Positions 19,901-26,122 of a DNA stretch of 64,000 bases are shown here, one piece after another. The DNA is taken from the NCBI GenBank assembly GCA_034769895.1, contig CM068373.1, forward strand, positions 283,807,379 through 283,871,378. The letters run 5' to 3'. Source of the DNA: Magicicada septendecula. Its lineage: Eukaryota > Arthropoda > Insecta > Hemiptera > Cicadidae. A program made the translations under genes and the position numbers. Position 1 is the first letter of the stretch. Each line of letters starts with the position of its first letter. Below the pieces are notes generated by a model. That model saw only the letters and a program-made list of their open reading frames with translations, ran no database searches and was not told the origin of the DNA.

Positions 19901-22823
19901 GTCACTTACCGAATCATTCACACACTGAAGGTGACCTCCAGAGGAGAGGCCGAAACGTCTATTAGTAACAACAGGAGTGGACCACGTCCCAATACCCCGG
20001 ATATAAGTCAATTATATTCTAACGCAGTTGACACCGGCAGTGAAAGCCTAAGGTACAGTAAACAAGAGATTTCGCGTTTTCATGACAAGCTCTCTGACAA
20101 CAAACCAATATAATGTACATTAAACAAATTTTTATTGTCCGTATGTAACACTTGTTGTTGTTGTGTGTGTTTGTCAGTATTGGTGGCCACGCAGTGGGCT
20201 CTTACCTGGCGCCCATGTACACTGCATCCAAATACGCCGTCACTGCACTGACTGAGGCGCTGCGCAAGGAACTCCACGCCAAGAATTCCGACATCAGAGT
20301 TACCGTAAGTAAACATTACCTGAACTGCTAATGTTTCAAATTTTTGTCAGTTGCAGTAGATTTTCGATCTTGCCTCTGCGGGTCGGGGACGTGATCGTCG
20401 ACGCAAAGCCTGTGGCCAAATGCCTCGAGGTATTAATCGATATGAACATGAGTTTCCTCCGTCAGATACGGTATACGGCCGCTATAGCTGTCGCGGCTCT
20501 CTAATGTGGGTGGACCCAGACTCTGCAAACGTCGTCTGCTGTGACAGCGGTCCAGCCGGTCCTCTTGAACGGCAGAGAAGTGTGGGCGGGTGCCCTGAAC
20601 AAGAACGTATACCGAAAGAGGTTGGCCCAGGTGCACAGAAGGGGAGCGCTGAGGATAGCATCTGCTTACCGCACCGTCTCTGAACCAGCTGTTATGGTGT
20701 TCACCTTAGGAAAGCCGAGGGCGTCAATGAGATGGCGTAACAACAAGAGAGGTTCCGCGCCCTTATGAGGTGGCAAAGATTTTCCAAATATTAATTTTTG
20801 GATTTTTTGTATGTTTTTAATTAAGTTCATATTTTGTATATTTGGAAATTATTGATTATTATTTAGATAATGCGTGGCTAAATTAGATTTCAAGTTTGCC
20901 GTGCTTACTTGCTGAACTGCTACCTGTCATGCTCCGGACGAGATCTTTCACTGTCTCCGCCATTATCAAGTCCTAAACCACGACAAGCAAACATATCACT
21001 GGAACCCGTATATGCAACGTATCTATAACAAGGGGTTCCAGTGATACAAATTTGATTGTCGTGATTTTGGACTCATAATGGTGGCGACACTGAAAGGTCT
21101 CGTCCGGAGCATGACAGGTGGCAGTTCAGCAAGTAAGCACGGCAAAGTTGGAATTACAAAGACGACTAATTCAAATAATAAGATGAAGAATATTAGTTGT
21201 CTAAATATTTGGTTTTAAAAATGCGTTCCGGTACTGAAAGAATCTATAATGTAGTTTTTTCTTTGTCTGGCCAACGTAAAGTTTATTGCAAACTGGACAC
21301 TCTACTTTGTATATTCCATTTTTAATGTGAATGTTGGATTTAGTTTTAGGTGTTCTATGTATAAATGTAGCACCCATTGTTTCCTTTTTAAATTATATAT
21401 TCTCGTGTGTGCTATAAAACAAAAAACTGTTTCCAAAAATGAATGGGCACAGTAAATACTCAAGTTAAATCCTAAATACAGTATTTAGAATTATTTTAAT
21501 GATTCAACACGATGTTTATCATGTGATTATGTTGCAGAGTATCAGTCCAGGAATGGTACAGACGCGTCTGCTGGCCTCAGTGCCTCTGCCGAAGGGTGTC
21601 TGGGATCAGGTACTCATTCCTGATGACATTGCCGAAACACTGGTGTACATTCTGTCGCTGAGACAAAGCGTACATGTAAGTAGTTGTACAACAAGTTTCA
21701 TGTAATTACTGAACAACTCAGTAATAATTTGTCCTTTTTGTTCTACGTATCTTGTGCTGCACCAAATTTAATACTGTATGTGCAAGTACGTAATAAGCGC
21801 TTACCAATAAACAAATGCTTTTAAATTAATGCTGTTTGTTGTCAGTACGTACCATAAAAAGCTTACTGACACAGATTTATTTGTTGTAAATCATCATCAT
21901 CACTTCACAACACGGCATAAGCAAGGCTCTGCCTGTTCCGCCTTCAAAGGAATGCTGGAGTGACCAACTCTAATCTTGCCTGTTTGAGACCAGAAAAACC
22001 CCTTGGCTTAATCCTTGAAGATGATGAGTTTTAACAGTACATGCGATTTGAACGATTCTCTAAAAAAATCATCATCATCATCTTTACAACACGGTATAGA
22101 CAAGGTCTGCTTTTTCCACCTTCAAACAACTTCCAGTCATCTCTTCCTGGGTCTACCCACACACACACCTTTGTCGTATAGGTTTGTATTTCAAAACTTG
22201 TATGGTCAATCTGATTCTTCCCACCGTTGTTTGTAATCTTTTAGTTTTTCATTCAAGTTAAAAACCTGTAACTCTTCTCTTCTCTCGTTCTTTATACGGT
22301 CAAGTTTAGAACACCATTTACTCCTCTTAAGAACGCCATTTCCGGGGCCTGTATTTTACTGGCTTGTTACTTGGTTGTTGTCTATAATTCACACCCATAG
22401 GACAGTACAAGGACTGCCATAACTTTGTAGAACTTTAATTTTGTATTTCGATGTACCTTGTTTATAAAAATACGGTTGATTGTCCCACACAGGTCGTCTG
22501 GAACTTACCTAACTTAATATCAGTATCATAATTCCTATCATAGGCAGTATCATTACCCAAATAATTAAAGCGGCTCACCCGTTCTAGAATTTGATCACTA
22601 ATCATTATTTTTGTTCTTATTGGTTCCTTGTCTCACAAAGAACCAAACAAATGCCATTACCTTTGTTTTATAGTAGAGATTTTCATATTGTATTTTTGAA
22701 GATCTGATACAGCTGTAGTAACAATTATGTATAATAATGTTACAGATACCCGAGATTGTCGTAGTGCCCCGGGTCCAAGTCAGTTCAACTGAGCTGGAAA
22801 ACAGGGTGAAAATTGCAAAATAA
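1825..22823 (+). CDS. Short-chain dehydrogenase/reductase, DHRS11/farnesol-dehydrogenase-like, six exons, 261 aa
   Basis: Joining the six exons listed separately gives 786 nt, a 261-residue classical SDR of normal family length. Visible motifs: the TGGNRGIG dinucleotide-binding motif at residues 14-21; D67-V68 before the adenine pocket; NNAG at 93-96; and the catalytic tetrad N118 (in MDTNV), S148 (codon split by intron 3), Y162 and K166 (in YTASK). PGMVQT follows at about 194-199. Beta-strand 2 ends in D39 followed by K40-R41, so NAD versus NADP preference is ambiguous. No signal peptide or membrane segment is seen, so the enzyme is probably a cytosolic NAD(P)-dependent oxidoreductase. In insects this subfamily includes enzymes that oxidise farnesol or related alcohols and carbonyls; the substrate cannot be read from sequence. 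The start at 1825 places the motif at the usual distance from the N terminus. All junctions are GT-AG and phases agree. Intron 1 is 14.5 kb and rich in transposons, yet every exon is intact, so the gene is probably active. Confidence 0.93.
2292..2467 (+). mobile_element. Small hammerhead-bearing Penelope-type insertion
   Basis: A 176-bp insertion in repeat copy 1, flanked by the 9-bp direct repeat tatcacaat at 2283-2291 and 2468-2476. The related copy at about 3510-3530 reads straight through this point, so it resembles an empty site. The insert carries a hammerhead-like core (2383-2425) and a cctacttgcaa end like the Penelope ends at 42 and 59 kb. A third tatcacaat near 2315 makes the left boundary uncertain. 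Confidence 0.6.
2383..2425 (+). ncRNA. Hammerhead-ribozyme-like motif, decayed
   Basis: ACCT, then CTGAAGA, stem II acaga/tctgt, GAAA, and cgtgcgcc. The layout matches the Penelope hammerhead at 42266, but the cleavage triplet reads GCC instead of NUH, so self-cleavage is unlikely. Confidence 0.55.
2561..3369. other. Non-coding intronic stretch with repeats
   Basis: No gene or LINE domain recognised. The segment at about 3097-3205 (acgcaggagctca, a G run, then aataaaactacaaaa) recurs at 3742-3833, so it belongs to a local repeat family. G runs occur at about 3151-3160 and 3300-3307. Confidence 0.5.
3370..3833. repeat. Dispersed repeats, copy 2, left flank of the LTR element
   Basis: 3370-3600 is the partner of 2140-2560, without the 2292-2467 insertion. 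3742-3833 is the partner of 3097-3205 and ends in actacaaaacat, where the LTR element at 3834 inserted. The two parts occur in the same order in both copies, so this looks like an old segmental or transposon repeat about 1.2 kb apart. Confidence 0.65.
3834..5373 (+). mobile_element. Left LTR of a young non-coding LTR retroelement
   Basis: A 1540-bp direct repeat starting TGTGACGATTTC and ending gaggttataa; its partner is 7159-8698. By eye I found only about four substitutions between the copies. A likely 5-bp target duplication aacat occurs at 3829-3833 and 8697-8701, which sets the exact ends within about 2 bp. No open frame is present. Orientation is inferred from the primer-binding-like sequence right after this LTR. 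Confidence 0.88.
5369..5535 (+). promoter_or_regulatory. Triplicated LTR-end / primer-binding-like module
   Basis: The sequence aaattgcgcc(a)actctgc occurs at about 5372, 5437 and 5518. The second and third copies are preceded by gtgtacagagtgtcacaaat. The first copy abuts the LTR where a tRNA primer-binding site should lie. Three copies are unusual because reverse transcription needs one. The tRNA partner is not assigned. Confidence 0.6.
5374..7158 (+). mobile_element. Internal region of the LTR element, no gag or pol
   Basis: About 1.8 kb between the LTRs without any recognisable gag, protease, RT or integrase; the longest ORF is a 67-aa antisense one. It is AT-rich with the repeated PBS-like module on the left and a purine-rich aagcggcggag tract just before the right LTR, a plausible polypurine tract. 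This is the layout of a non-autonomous large retrotransposon derivative (LARD-like), moved by proteins from elsewhere. Confidence 0.75.
7159..8698 (+). mobile_element. Right LTR of the young LTR retroelement
   Basis: Near-identical partner of 3834-5373. The observed differences are single substitutions, for example agcagcg/agcagtg and actgtgc/actatgt. The right flank continues aacataaagtaacacccg, giving the matching aacat duplication. Confidence 0.88.
8702..9475. repeat. Local repeats A-B-A'
   Basis: Block A (cacccgttattttctac to ctactaaagat, about 270 bp) occurs at about 8708-8978 and again at 9187-9460. Between them, block B (ttagctatcagattttgcag to gagatgattatcaacca, about 200 bp, 8988-9186) has a second copy at 10981-11178. 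Long C runs mark block B. No coding function. Confidence 0.75.
9540..10040. repeat. Probable non-coding transposon remnant ending in ggacaccctgtat
   Basis: After a G run at about 9558-9567 comes a 120-codon open frame (9599-9961) with low-complexity, Lys/Asn-rich composition and no domain I recognise. It is followed by ctcccgggacaccctgtata. I have the impression that this ending is common at the edges of insect repeats, so I treat the ORF as incidental. Confidence 0.4.
10577..10820. mobile_element. Palindromic element with 11-bp direct repeats
   Basis: Two inverted arms (left ttacttgctaaac to gaggcctttcagtgtt; right aacactgaaaggcctc to gtttagcaagtaa) meet near 10675. The element is flanked by gaattagcagt at 10566-10576 and 10821-10831. 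The same arm sequence appears in the palindrome at 20892-21190, so this is a repeated family. It has no acceptable hammerhead core. Confidence 0.7.
10981..11178. repeat. Second copy of block B
   Basis: Matches 8988-9186 from aaacattgttagct to gagatgattatcaaccaca, with small differences and the same C runs. It is unconnected to block A here, so B can occur alone. Confidence 0.75.
11279..11771 (-). mobile_element. RTE-like LINE C-terminal fragment (- strand)
   Basis: A 157-codon open frame on the minus strand covers the domain after the RT in RTE-type LINEs. It contains TYASESWAMTK, then CERRILRTIFRGVQENG, then a YELYNLYKEPDIVRLIK block, RLRWVGNIQRM, a KRKRGRPRSRF block, and NWKARARNREEWNRLLEEAKTH. 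The frame is uninterrupted, so it is fairly young, but RT and endonuclease are missing (5' truncated or diverged upstream). Just past the stop is a (GAT)n tail, seen as catcatcatc on the + strand at about 11279. These LINE tails are often mis-annotated as host genes. Confidence 0.85.
11772..12744. other. Intronic stretch without a recognised gene
   Basis: Minus-strand reading of about 11860-11950 gives a YPTLQNLEIDTKNIEAVK-like run that may belong to the same LINE further upstream. From 12050 to 12740 there are overlapping ORFs of 68-148 codons on + with no domain I recognise. Confidence 0.35.
12745..13290 (+). mobile_element. LINE C-terminal fragment (+ strand), decayed
   Basis: Reading the + strand with frame changes gives the tail common to many insect RTE-type LINEs: CKYLGCDIT at the start, then a fragment like KLTKFQSIC, a block around SETWIWLYG, RIQGSEMRLLGPVKRCTRRDRL, and DVRKELNNFNI. 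Stops and indels interrupt all of it. The remnant at 21890-22600 on the other strand is of the same family. Confidence 0.65.
13291..13740. other. No feature recognised
   Basis: Mixed-composition intronic sequence. I found no ORF of interest, repeat or palindrome. Confidence 0.4.
13752..13865. repeat. Small inverted repeat (MITE-like hairpin)
   Basis: The arms ttttttattggcaaaaaatttttaaac and the reverse of gtttaacatttttttaac pair imperfectly around a centre with two tatcaggta-type sub-hairpins (cacctgatag/ctatcaggt). Length about 110 bp, AT-rich ends. Family unknown. Confidence 0.5.
13915..14138. mobile_element. Palindromic Penelope-end element
   Basis: The arms ttacctcaagatgttttattctc / gagaacaaaacatcttgaggtaa and ggtacatgtttcggg / cccgaaacatgtacc are inverted around about 14020. 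The right end, atgcatcaagaaacagactgtagc, is the reverse of the left edge of the Penelope element at about 60024-60042. This ties the palindrome to that family. It carries a hammerhead-like motif on the + strand. Confidence 0.7.
14011..14055 (+). ncRNA. Hammerhead-ribozyme-like motif
   Basis: TGG, then CTGAGGA, a stem II of at least ggg/ccc with a long loop, GAAA, a minimal stem III ac-at-gt, cleavage triplet GUA, then CCA closing stem I with TGG. It fits the CUGANGA...GAAA...NUH consensus, although stems I and II are short. Confidence 0.6.
14139..15874. other. Intronic stretch, no gene recognised
   Basis: AT-rich up to about 15180, then a GC-richer block at 15185-15400 (paired aggatcc sites, ggtacccaccatatctggtg) that may be a transposon fragment I cannot name. 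Short ORFs only. A small TA run lies at about 14450. Confidence 0.35.
15888..16429. mobile_element. Palindromic element with 13-bp target duplication, next to exon 2
   Basis: The left arm (ttgcacaccactat to aataggacaaacaactt) and right arm (aagctgtttgtcctattatt to tatagtggtgtgcaa) are inverted around a 180-bp centre with a CA/CG microsatellite. The 13-bp tcaaaattaaatg flanks it at 15875-15887 and 16430-16442. Each arm holds a decayed hammerhead-like core (CTGACGATGAGC..., with the GAAA box altered). It ends about 40 bp before exon 2 of the SDR gene. Confidence 0.78.
16482..16656 (+). CDS. SDR gene, exon 2 (residues 47-104 plus 1 nt)
   Basis: The acceptor is ttgttatcaag and the donor gtgaga (phase 1). 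It encodes DLANKLN, then GDVRKEDDV, then WVEEHLGPVHILVNNAGTV, which are the cofactor-binding D-V and NNAG regions. A palindromic mobile element ends about 40 bp upstream of this exon, so the acceptor region is abruptly bordered by transposon sequence. Confidence 0.93.
16680..17480 (+). mobile_element. Penelope-like element remnant: GIY-YIG part plus 3' end
   Basis: At 17013-17106 the + strand encodes FPGIYKLNYSECNKFYIGQTG, the start of a Penelope-type GIY-YIG endonuclease (G-I-Y and Y-I-G both present, with the spacer C). A stop at about 17115 and frameshifts follow; pieces like HSTTESTFSNHLIEADH can be read in another frame. Downstream, at 17377-17416, lies a hammerhead-like motif in the same orientation, as in the better preserved copies at 40-60 kb. 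The RT part is missing. Sequence divergence shows a different family from the copies at 40-60 kb. The bases from 16680 to 16900 show nothing recognisable. Confidence 0.75.
17377..17416 (+). ncRNA. Hammerhead-like motif, incomplete
   Basis: CTGATGA at 17379-17385, stem II ggcggt/actgcc (one G-U pair), GAAA, then cgtc. Stem III has no loop and stem I is weak, so this is a decayed or strongly minimal version. Confidence 0.45.
17630..17945 (+). repeat. Single copy of the satellite-like repeat amplified at 56.8-57.9 kb
   Basis: The order ttgttaaaacataaaacgtt, gcaggtaaactacccctttc, ttgattctgtttgaatttgc, cacttttcgg, and catactttcatttcctta matches the unit and its downstream part at 57475-57900. Here it occurs once, inside intron 2. 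Confidence 0.75.
17946..18239. other. No feature recognised
   Basis: Intronic sequence without a recognisable domain or repeat. Confidence 0.4.
18483..18514 (+). ncRNA. Hammerhead-like core, decayed
   Basis: CTGACGA, stem II ggtc/gacc with a tat loop, GAAA, then tcgata, giving a possible AUA triplet. Stem I does not pair, so activity is doubtful. Confidence 0.4.
18559..19106 (-). mobile_element. Solo LTR with ATAT target duplication
   Basis: A 548-bp segment with inverted ends TGTTACGAC...GGAGTAACA, flanked by atat at 18555-18558 and 19107-19110. On the minus strand a TATAAATAG box is present (+ strand ctatttata at about 18840), which suggests that orientation. There is no internal coding region, as expected from LTR-LTR recombination. 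Confidence 0.72.
19415..19544 (+). CDS. SDR gene, exon 3
   Basis: The acceptor is gatgtgcag and the donor gtacta. Entered in phase 1 and left in phase 2. It encodes DGRTEGWRLVMDTNVMGL and onward to GHIFNIN, including the catalytic N118. Both ends match the split codons of the neighbouring exons. Confidence 0.92.
19672..20054. mobile_element. Palindromic element with 9-bp direct repeats, intron 3
   Basis: The arms (gcgttagaatataatt / aattatattctaacgc; ccggggtattaggac / gtcccaataccccgg; gacgtttcggcctct / agaggccgaaacgtc) meet near 19850. The flanks are acagtaaac at 19663-19671 and 20055-20063. Each arm has a decayed hammerhead-like core (TTGAAGA or CTGAAGG, with GAAA). The element makes up most of the 633-bp intron 3. 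Confidence 0.72.
20178..20304 (+). CDS. SDR gene, exon 4 (active-site exon)
   Basis: The acceptor is tttgtcag and the donor gtaagt. The first base completes S148. The exon encodes IGGHAVGSYLAPMYTASKYA, with catalytic Y162 and K166, and then TALTEALRKELHAKNSDIRVT. It ends in phase 0. Confidence 0.94.
20368..20730 (+). mobile_element. R1/jockey-type LINE fragment in intron 4
   Basis: The + strand encodes RVGDVIVDAKPVAKCLEVLI, then SFLRQIRYTAA, ANVGGP-like and LCKRRLL pieces, and in another frame NGREVWAGALNKNVYRKRLA and RRGALRIASAYRTVSEPAVMV. These are the thumb/C-terminal blocks of R1/jockey-clade reverse transcriptases. Frameshifts and a stop break it, and both ends are truncated. It is GC-richer than its surroundings. 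Confidence 0.8.
20773..21420 (-). mobile_element. Penelope-like GIY-YIG remnant (- strand), interrupted
   Basis: 20773-20891 and 21190-21420 resemble consecutive parts of the 3' coding end of the Penelope copies at 41 and 54 kb. On the minus strand 21260-21360 reads as KNGIYKVECPVCNKLYVGQTK-like in broken form. The two halves are separated by the palindrome at 20892-21190. Confidence 0.72.
20892..21190. mobile_element. Palindromic element inside the Penelope remnant
   Basis: The arms gccgtgcttacttgctgaact / agttcagcaagtaagcacggc and ggaacccg... / ...ggggttcc are inverted. The family is that of 10577-10820 (shared cagcaagtaa and cactgaaagg(t/c)ctcgtccgg). A poorly conserved duplication (aaattagattt versus atattagttgt) may flank it. 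Confidence 0.65.
21538..21675 (+). CDS. SDR gene, exon 5
   Basis: The acceptor is atgttgcag and the donor gtaagt, phase 0 on both sides. It encodes SISPGMVQTRLLA, the conserved PG motif after the active site, followed by the substrate-loop region and IPDDIAETLVYILSL, the usual SDR segment before the last strand. Confidence 0.93.
21890..22600 (-). mobile_element. RTE-like LINE 3' remnants in intron 5 (- strand)
   Basis: On the minus strand about 22600 to 22090 reads as decayed LINE tail: RFNYLGNDTAYDRNYDTDIKLGKFQT, then TRYIEIQN, then pieces around RLQTTVGRIRLTIQ. The (GAT)n tail is at about 22066-22082. A second short 3' end with its own catcatcat tail lies at about 21893-21960, so two copies of the 3' terminus sit side by side. 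Confidence 0.65.
22746..22823 (+). CDS. SDR gene, exon 6 with stop codon
   Basis: The acceptor is atgttacag. It encodes IPEIVVVPRV and a polar tail ending VKIAK, then TAA at 22821-22823. The IPEIVV strand corresponds to the terminal beta strand of the family (often IHEL or similar). The tail is somewhat longer than in many relatives. Confidence 0.9.
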   Translation: MPEIVVVPRVQVSSTELENRVKIAK

Positions 22824-23016
22824 ATTTCGCAACAAATACCGCGTGCGCATGTGTGTGAATATAATACCAAGCACACACACACACACACAATAGTAAATTT
22901 AATAGTAAAAAACTATTCACGGCTGTTTCCTTAACATATTTATTTTACCTCCAAACATACGTATAAACGTGAATCATAGAAAAGAAATTGTAAATTTTAA
23001 GATTGTAAAATAGTTC

Positions 23017-23022
23017 AATAAA
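23017..23022 (+). promoter_or_regulatory. Probable polyadenylation signal of the SDR gene
   Basis: AATAAA lies about 195 bp downstream of the stop codon, before the LINE remnant at 23092, in an AT-rich 3' UTR. A CA microsatellite lies at about 22870-22888 in between. Confidence 0.55.
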
Positions 23023-23091
23023 CAAAATTTATATTTATAACCTTAATTTAATTCTAGACTTCTCACCCAAGAGCCCAAACTGAAAATATAG

Positions 23092-23540
23092 AGAGCAATG
23101 GTCAAGCCTGTAATGATATACGGTTCCGAAACCTGGTAATTACGAGCAGATGATGAGAAGGCTCTGAGGACTTTTGAAAGGAAGCTTTTTAGAAGAATCT
23201 TTGGACTAGTATGTTGTAATGGAGAATAGAGGATCAGATATAATCAAGGAATAGACTCCGTTCTAAAACAGTGAGATGTCGTCCGATTTATGAAGTCCAG
23301 CAGAAGAATCAGCTGGATAGGGGATGTAGAAAGAACAAAGACTCCCCAAAAAGATAATGAATGGGCACATAGATGGGCGCAGAAGACGAGGCAGGCCAAG
23401 AAAACGATGGCAAGACGACGTGGAAGGAAACCTGACTATGATGGGTGTCGGCTCGTGGAAGACCAAGGCACATGATCGGATATCTGGAGGCGGATCATTA
23501 GGGAGGCCAAGGTCCAAAATGTACTGTAGTGCCGGATATG
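23092..23540 (+). mobile_element. RTE-like LINE C-terminal remnant, downstream of the SDR gene
   Basis: The + strand reads VKPVMIYGSETW, then DDEKALRTFERKLFRRIFGL, then RIRYNQ, FMKSSRRISWIGDVERT, and (after a frame change) IDGRRRRGRPRKRWQDDVEGNL. Several stops; a dead 5'-truncated copy. It is in the same orientation as the SDR gene and starts only 70 bp after the poly(A) signal. Confidence 0.8.
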
Positions 23541-23946
23541 TATGTAGGCCTATGCATGTATCTTAATTTAATAAAGATGTGATAGTTCACGAAGCTTTGC
23601 TTAAGGGGAGTCCCTACTGAAAATGGCAAAAAGTTTTATTTTGTAACTTTTTAATTTATTCAGATCTTTTTATTATTTATTGTTGCACCAAATAACAAAT
23701 AAAGGGTAAACTTTTGTAACTGGGAAAAATATGTTTTTAGTACTAAAAATTGACATAATTTTATTAGGATGTAATTAAAAACAATTTCTTTGTAAGAAAA
23801 ATAGTAAAAATTATTTTTTCAATTTTTACATTAATAAATAAAAATGTATTGCAAAGGAACCATAAACCCAAGTTAAATAAAAATGTCTGGTTTTTTAGGT
23901 AATTATATCTCAAAAACCTGTGCAAACGTTCAGATCAGTGCGTAAC

Positions 23947-23952
<6 letters not shown>
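23541..23952. other. AT-rich spacer, no feature recognised
   Basis: High A+T with T- and A-rich runs, no ORF of interest. Confidence 0.4.

Positions 23953-23994
<42 letters not shown>
23953..23994. repeat. (TA)n microsatellite
   Basis: A near-perfect AT dinucleotide tract that borders the ttataacgtcacc sequence to the right, which may be the edge of another LTR-type insertion. Confidence 0.9.
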
Positions 23995-23999
<5 letters not shown>

Positions 24000-26080
24000 C
24001 GTCACCAAATCTCATTGATTTGGAGTTATATGTTAAGGGTTACTATATAAATGTTTAAACAAATTTAAAACGTTGAAACTCAATTCTTATTATGTAGCGT
24101 GCATCTTAACGCATTGTCCAGAGCCACACGGCAATGCCAGCTGCCGCTTACGTAACACACACACACTATAAACCAATAGGGCCACGCCCAAACTTTCAAT
24201 TATTAATATTTCGGAAACCGGTAAATTCAGGAAAAATCTAAAATAGCCAAAATGTTTGCCGAAATATTAATAATAGGGTGTGCGAATTTTATTTAATATA
24301 ATTAAACATTAAGGGAGATAATTGATTTTATGTTAATAACTTCCTTAGTAATTGAGCTACATAGAAGAGCTTTTAATATGTCATTGTCATAAGAATTTAC
24401 AACCAAATGTATACTTTAGAATTAGCATAACTTGGCTTGCAGCCAAGATAATCGCAATATAAATTGCGACCGGACATCCGCACCGACAATGAAAATCCGG
24501 TGTGTTAAGAATATTAAAAATAATATATATTCTCAGACTGTGGGAATCAGTTTTATTCTCACGGAATGGGGTGACCACAAAATTTGAGTAGAAGGGAGAG
24601 TGTGTCAGCCAATAAAATCATTCAATGAAATGGGAACGAACGCGGAGTTTTTCGGCTGATACAACACTCCACTGCCAGTACTCAAGAGGAACACACGTAC
24701 ATCTTCAATCGTCTCAGTAACACACATTTTGTGAAGATACATCTGAGAAGACTCGAGGTGTCAACACGCATTATTACGATCATCTTATTCAAACAGATCA
24801 ACTGTAACGACTCGTAATAATAGCGACTCTTCAAGATACTCTTTCTTATCATCAAACAAGCGTATCGCGCAATCCATTAACTGTTGGCGTACGCACGCAA
24901 GAGATCAACTACACTACAAGAAACTACTTCAAGAGTACGACAGAAGAGGCCGTCTATATCCAGTGGTACGAGCAGAACAACTGAGAGCAGAGCGACAACC
25001 CGTGACGAGACACACCCGCCGAAGTGGAACGTGAATCGAACGAGGAGCCTGACGCAGTTGTAGCAGCTAAAACTACAGACGTAAAACCATCACCAGTTGC
25101 AGAAGGAGCAGAGTGTTGCTGATTCCCGAACTCATCGCCTAAATCCAGGACGCTCAGTAGATCGTCGTCTCTAGCAGATTGGACCAGGACAGCGAGGGAT
25201 TCCCGGAGCATCTCTACATCCTCTTCAGAACCAGGGAAGTCAAAATCAAATTATTCACATCTCAAAAGAACAATTTTTCTTTTTTTTTAAATCATTGTAA
25301 AACAAATAATTCAGTTGCCATTAAATCAAAGACTCTAAATTAATAAGTAATATTCAATTGTGATAATCTGTATAGCATGTATGAGTAACTAATAAGCCCT
25401 AGCTAAGAACTAGATATTAGATAAAAAGAAAAGCGCTATACAAATCTTATTAGAGCATTAATTGATTGCTTATACTGCAGTATAAAAGAGTCAAATCACT
25501 AGAAATAAAGCCACGTTGAACTAGATTCACGGCTAGTTTATTTCAGAATATTTACAAGAATTTTAGAGTATTGAAATCATTTTAAAGTCATAATTGCAAA
25601 TTAAATTAAATTAAATTAAATTCATTAATTAAATTATTTAAAATTAACTTATTTGAAATCAAGTAAAATACAATTAATACAATTTGAAATAATAAGCTCT
25701 TTTGCTGAAGAATACTAACCATTCAGAAAATATCATACGAAATTTTATTTACTGTTTTAGTTAGTAAGAATTATTGTAACTGTAAGTTTTTTTTATTCTT
25801 ATGTGTGTTTAGTATAATAAACTCCGATTTTTTTATTACCCCACACTGTATTTTTATTGCTGTACTACGGAGCCTGCCAAACTCACAAAACTCTTTACAA
25901 TAATTATAACAAGATTAGTGTTTCGTTGTTGTACACCCGAGTTAACCTACTTGCGAATTCAAATCCAAAATCCACACGCCCATAGTCGGAAGAATCCGCA
26001 AGAACGGACAGCAGGTGGTGCTCATTAAACACAGAAAACTTTACATTGCAAAAACAACAACGCTACACATTTATATATTG

Positions 26081-26084
<4 letters not shown>
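23995..26084. other. Non-coding stretch between two (TA)n tracts, possible LTR-type insertion
   Basis: No domain is recognised in any frame (the 85-codon minus ORF at 24954-25211 has none). The stretch starts tataacgtcacc and ends near aacgctaca ... ttgttata. It contains an inverted pair, attattaatatttcgg / ccgaaatattaataat, at about 24197-24275, and an (aaatt)n run at about 25590-25620. Being bracketed by (TA)n like the other LTR insertions, it could be one, but I have no repeat partner to prove it. Confidence 0.35.

Positions 26085-26119
<35 letters not shown>
26085..26119. repeat. (TA)n microsatellite
   Basis: An AT dinucleotide tract; its last atat abuts the TGTAGC start of the candidate LTR. 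Confidence 0.9.

Positions 26120-26122
<3 letters not shown>

Noticed and set aside
24954-25211. 85-codon minus-strand ORF rich in Ser
   Set aside because: No domain, no exon signals, located in a non-coding stretch between (TA)n tracts.
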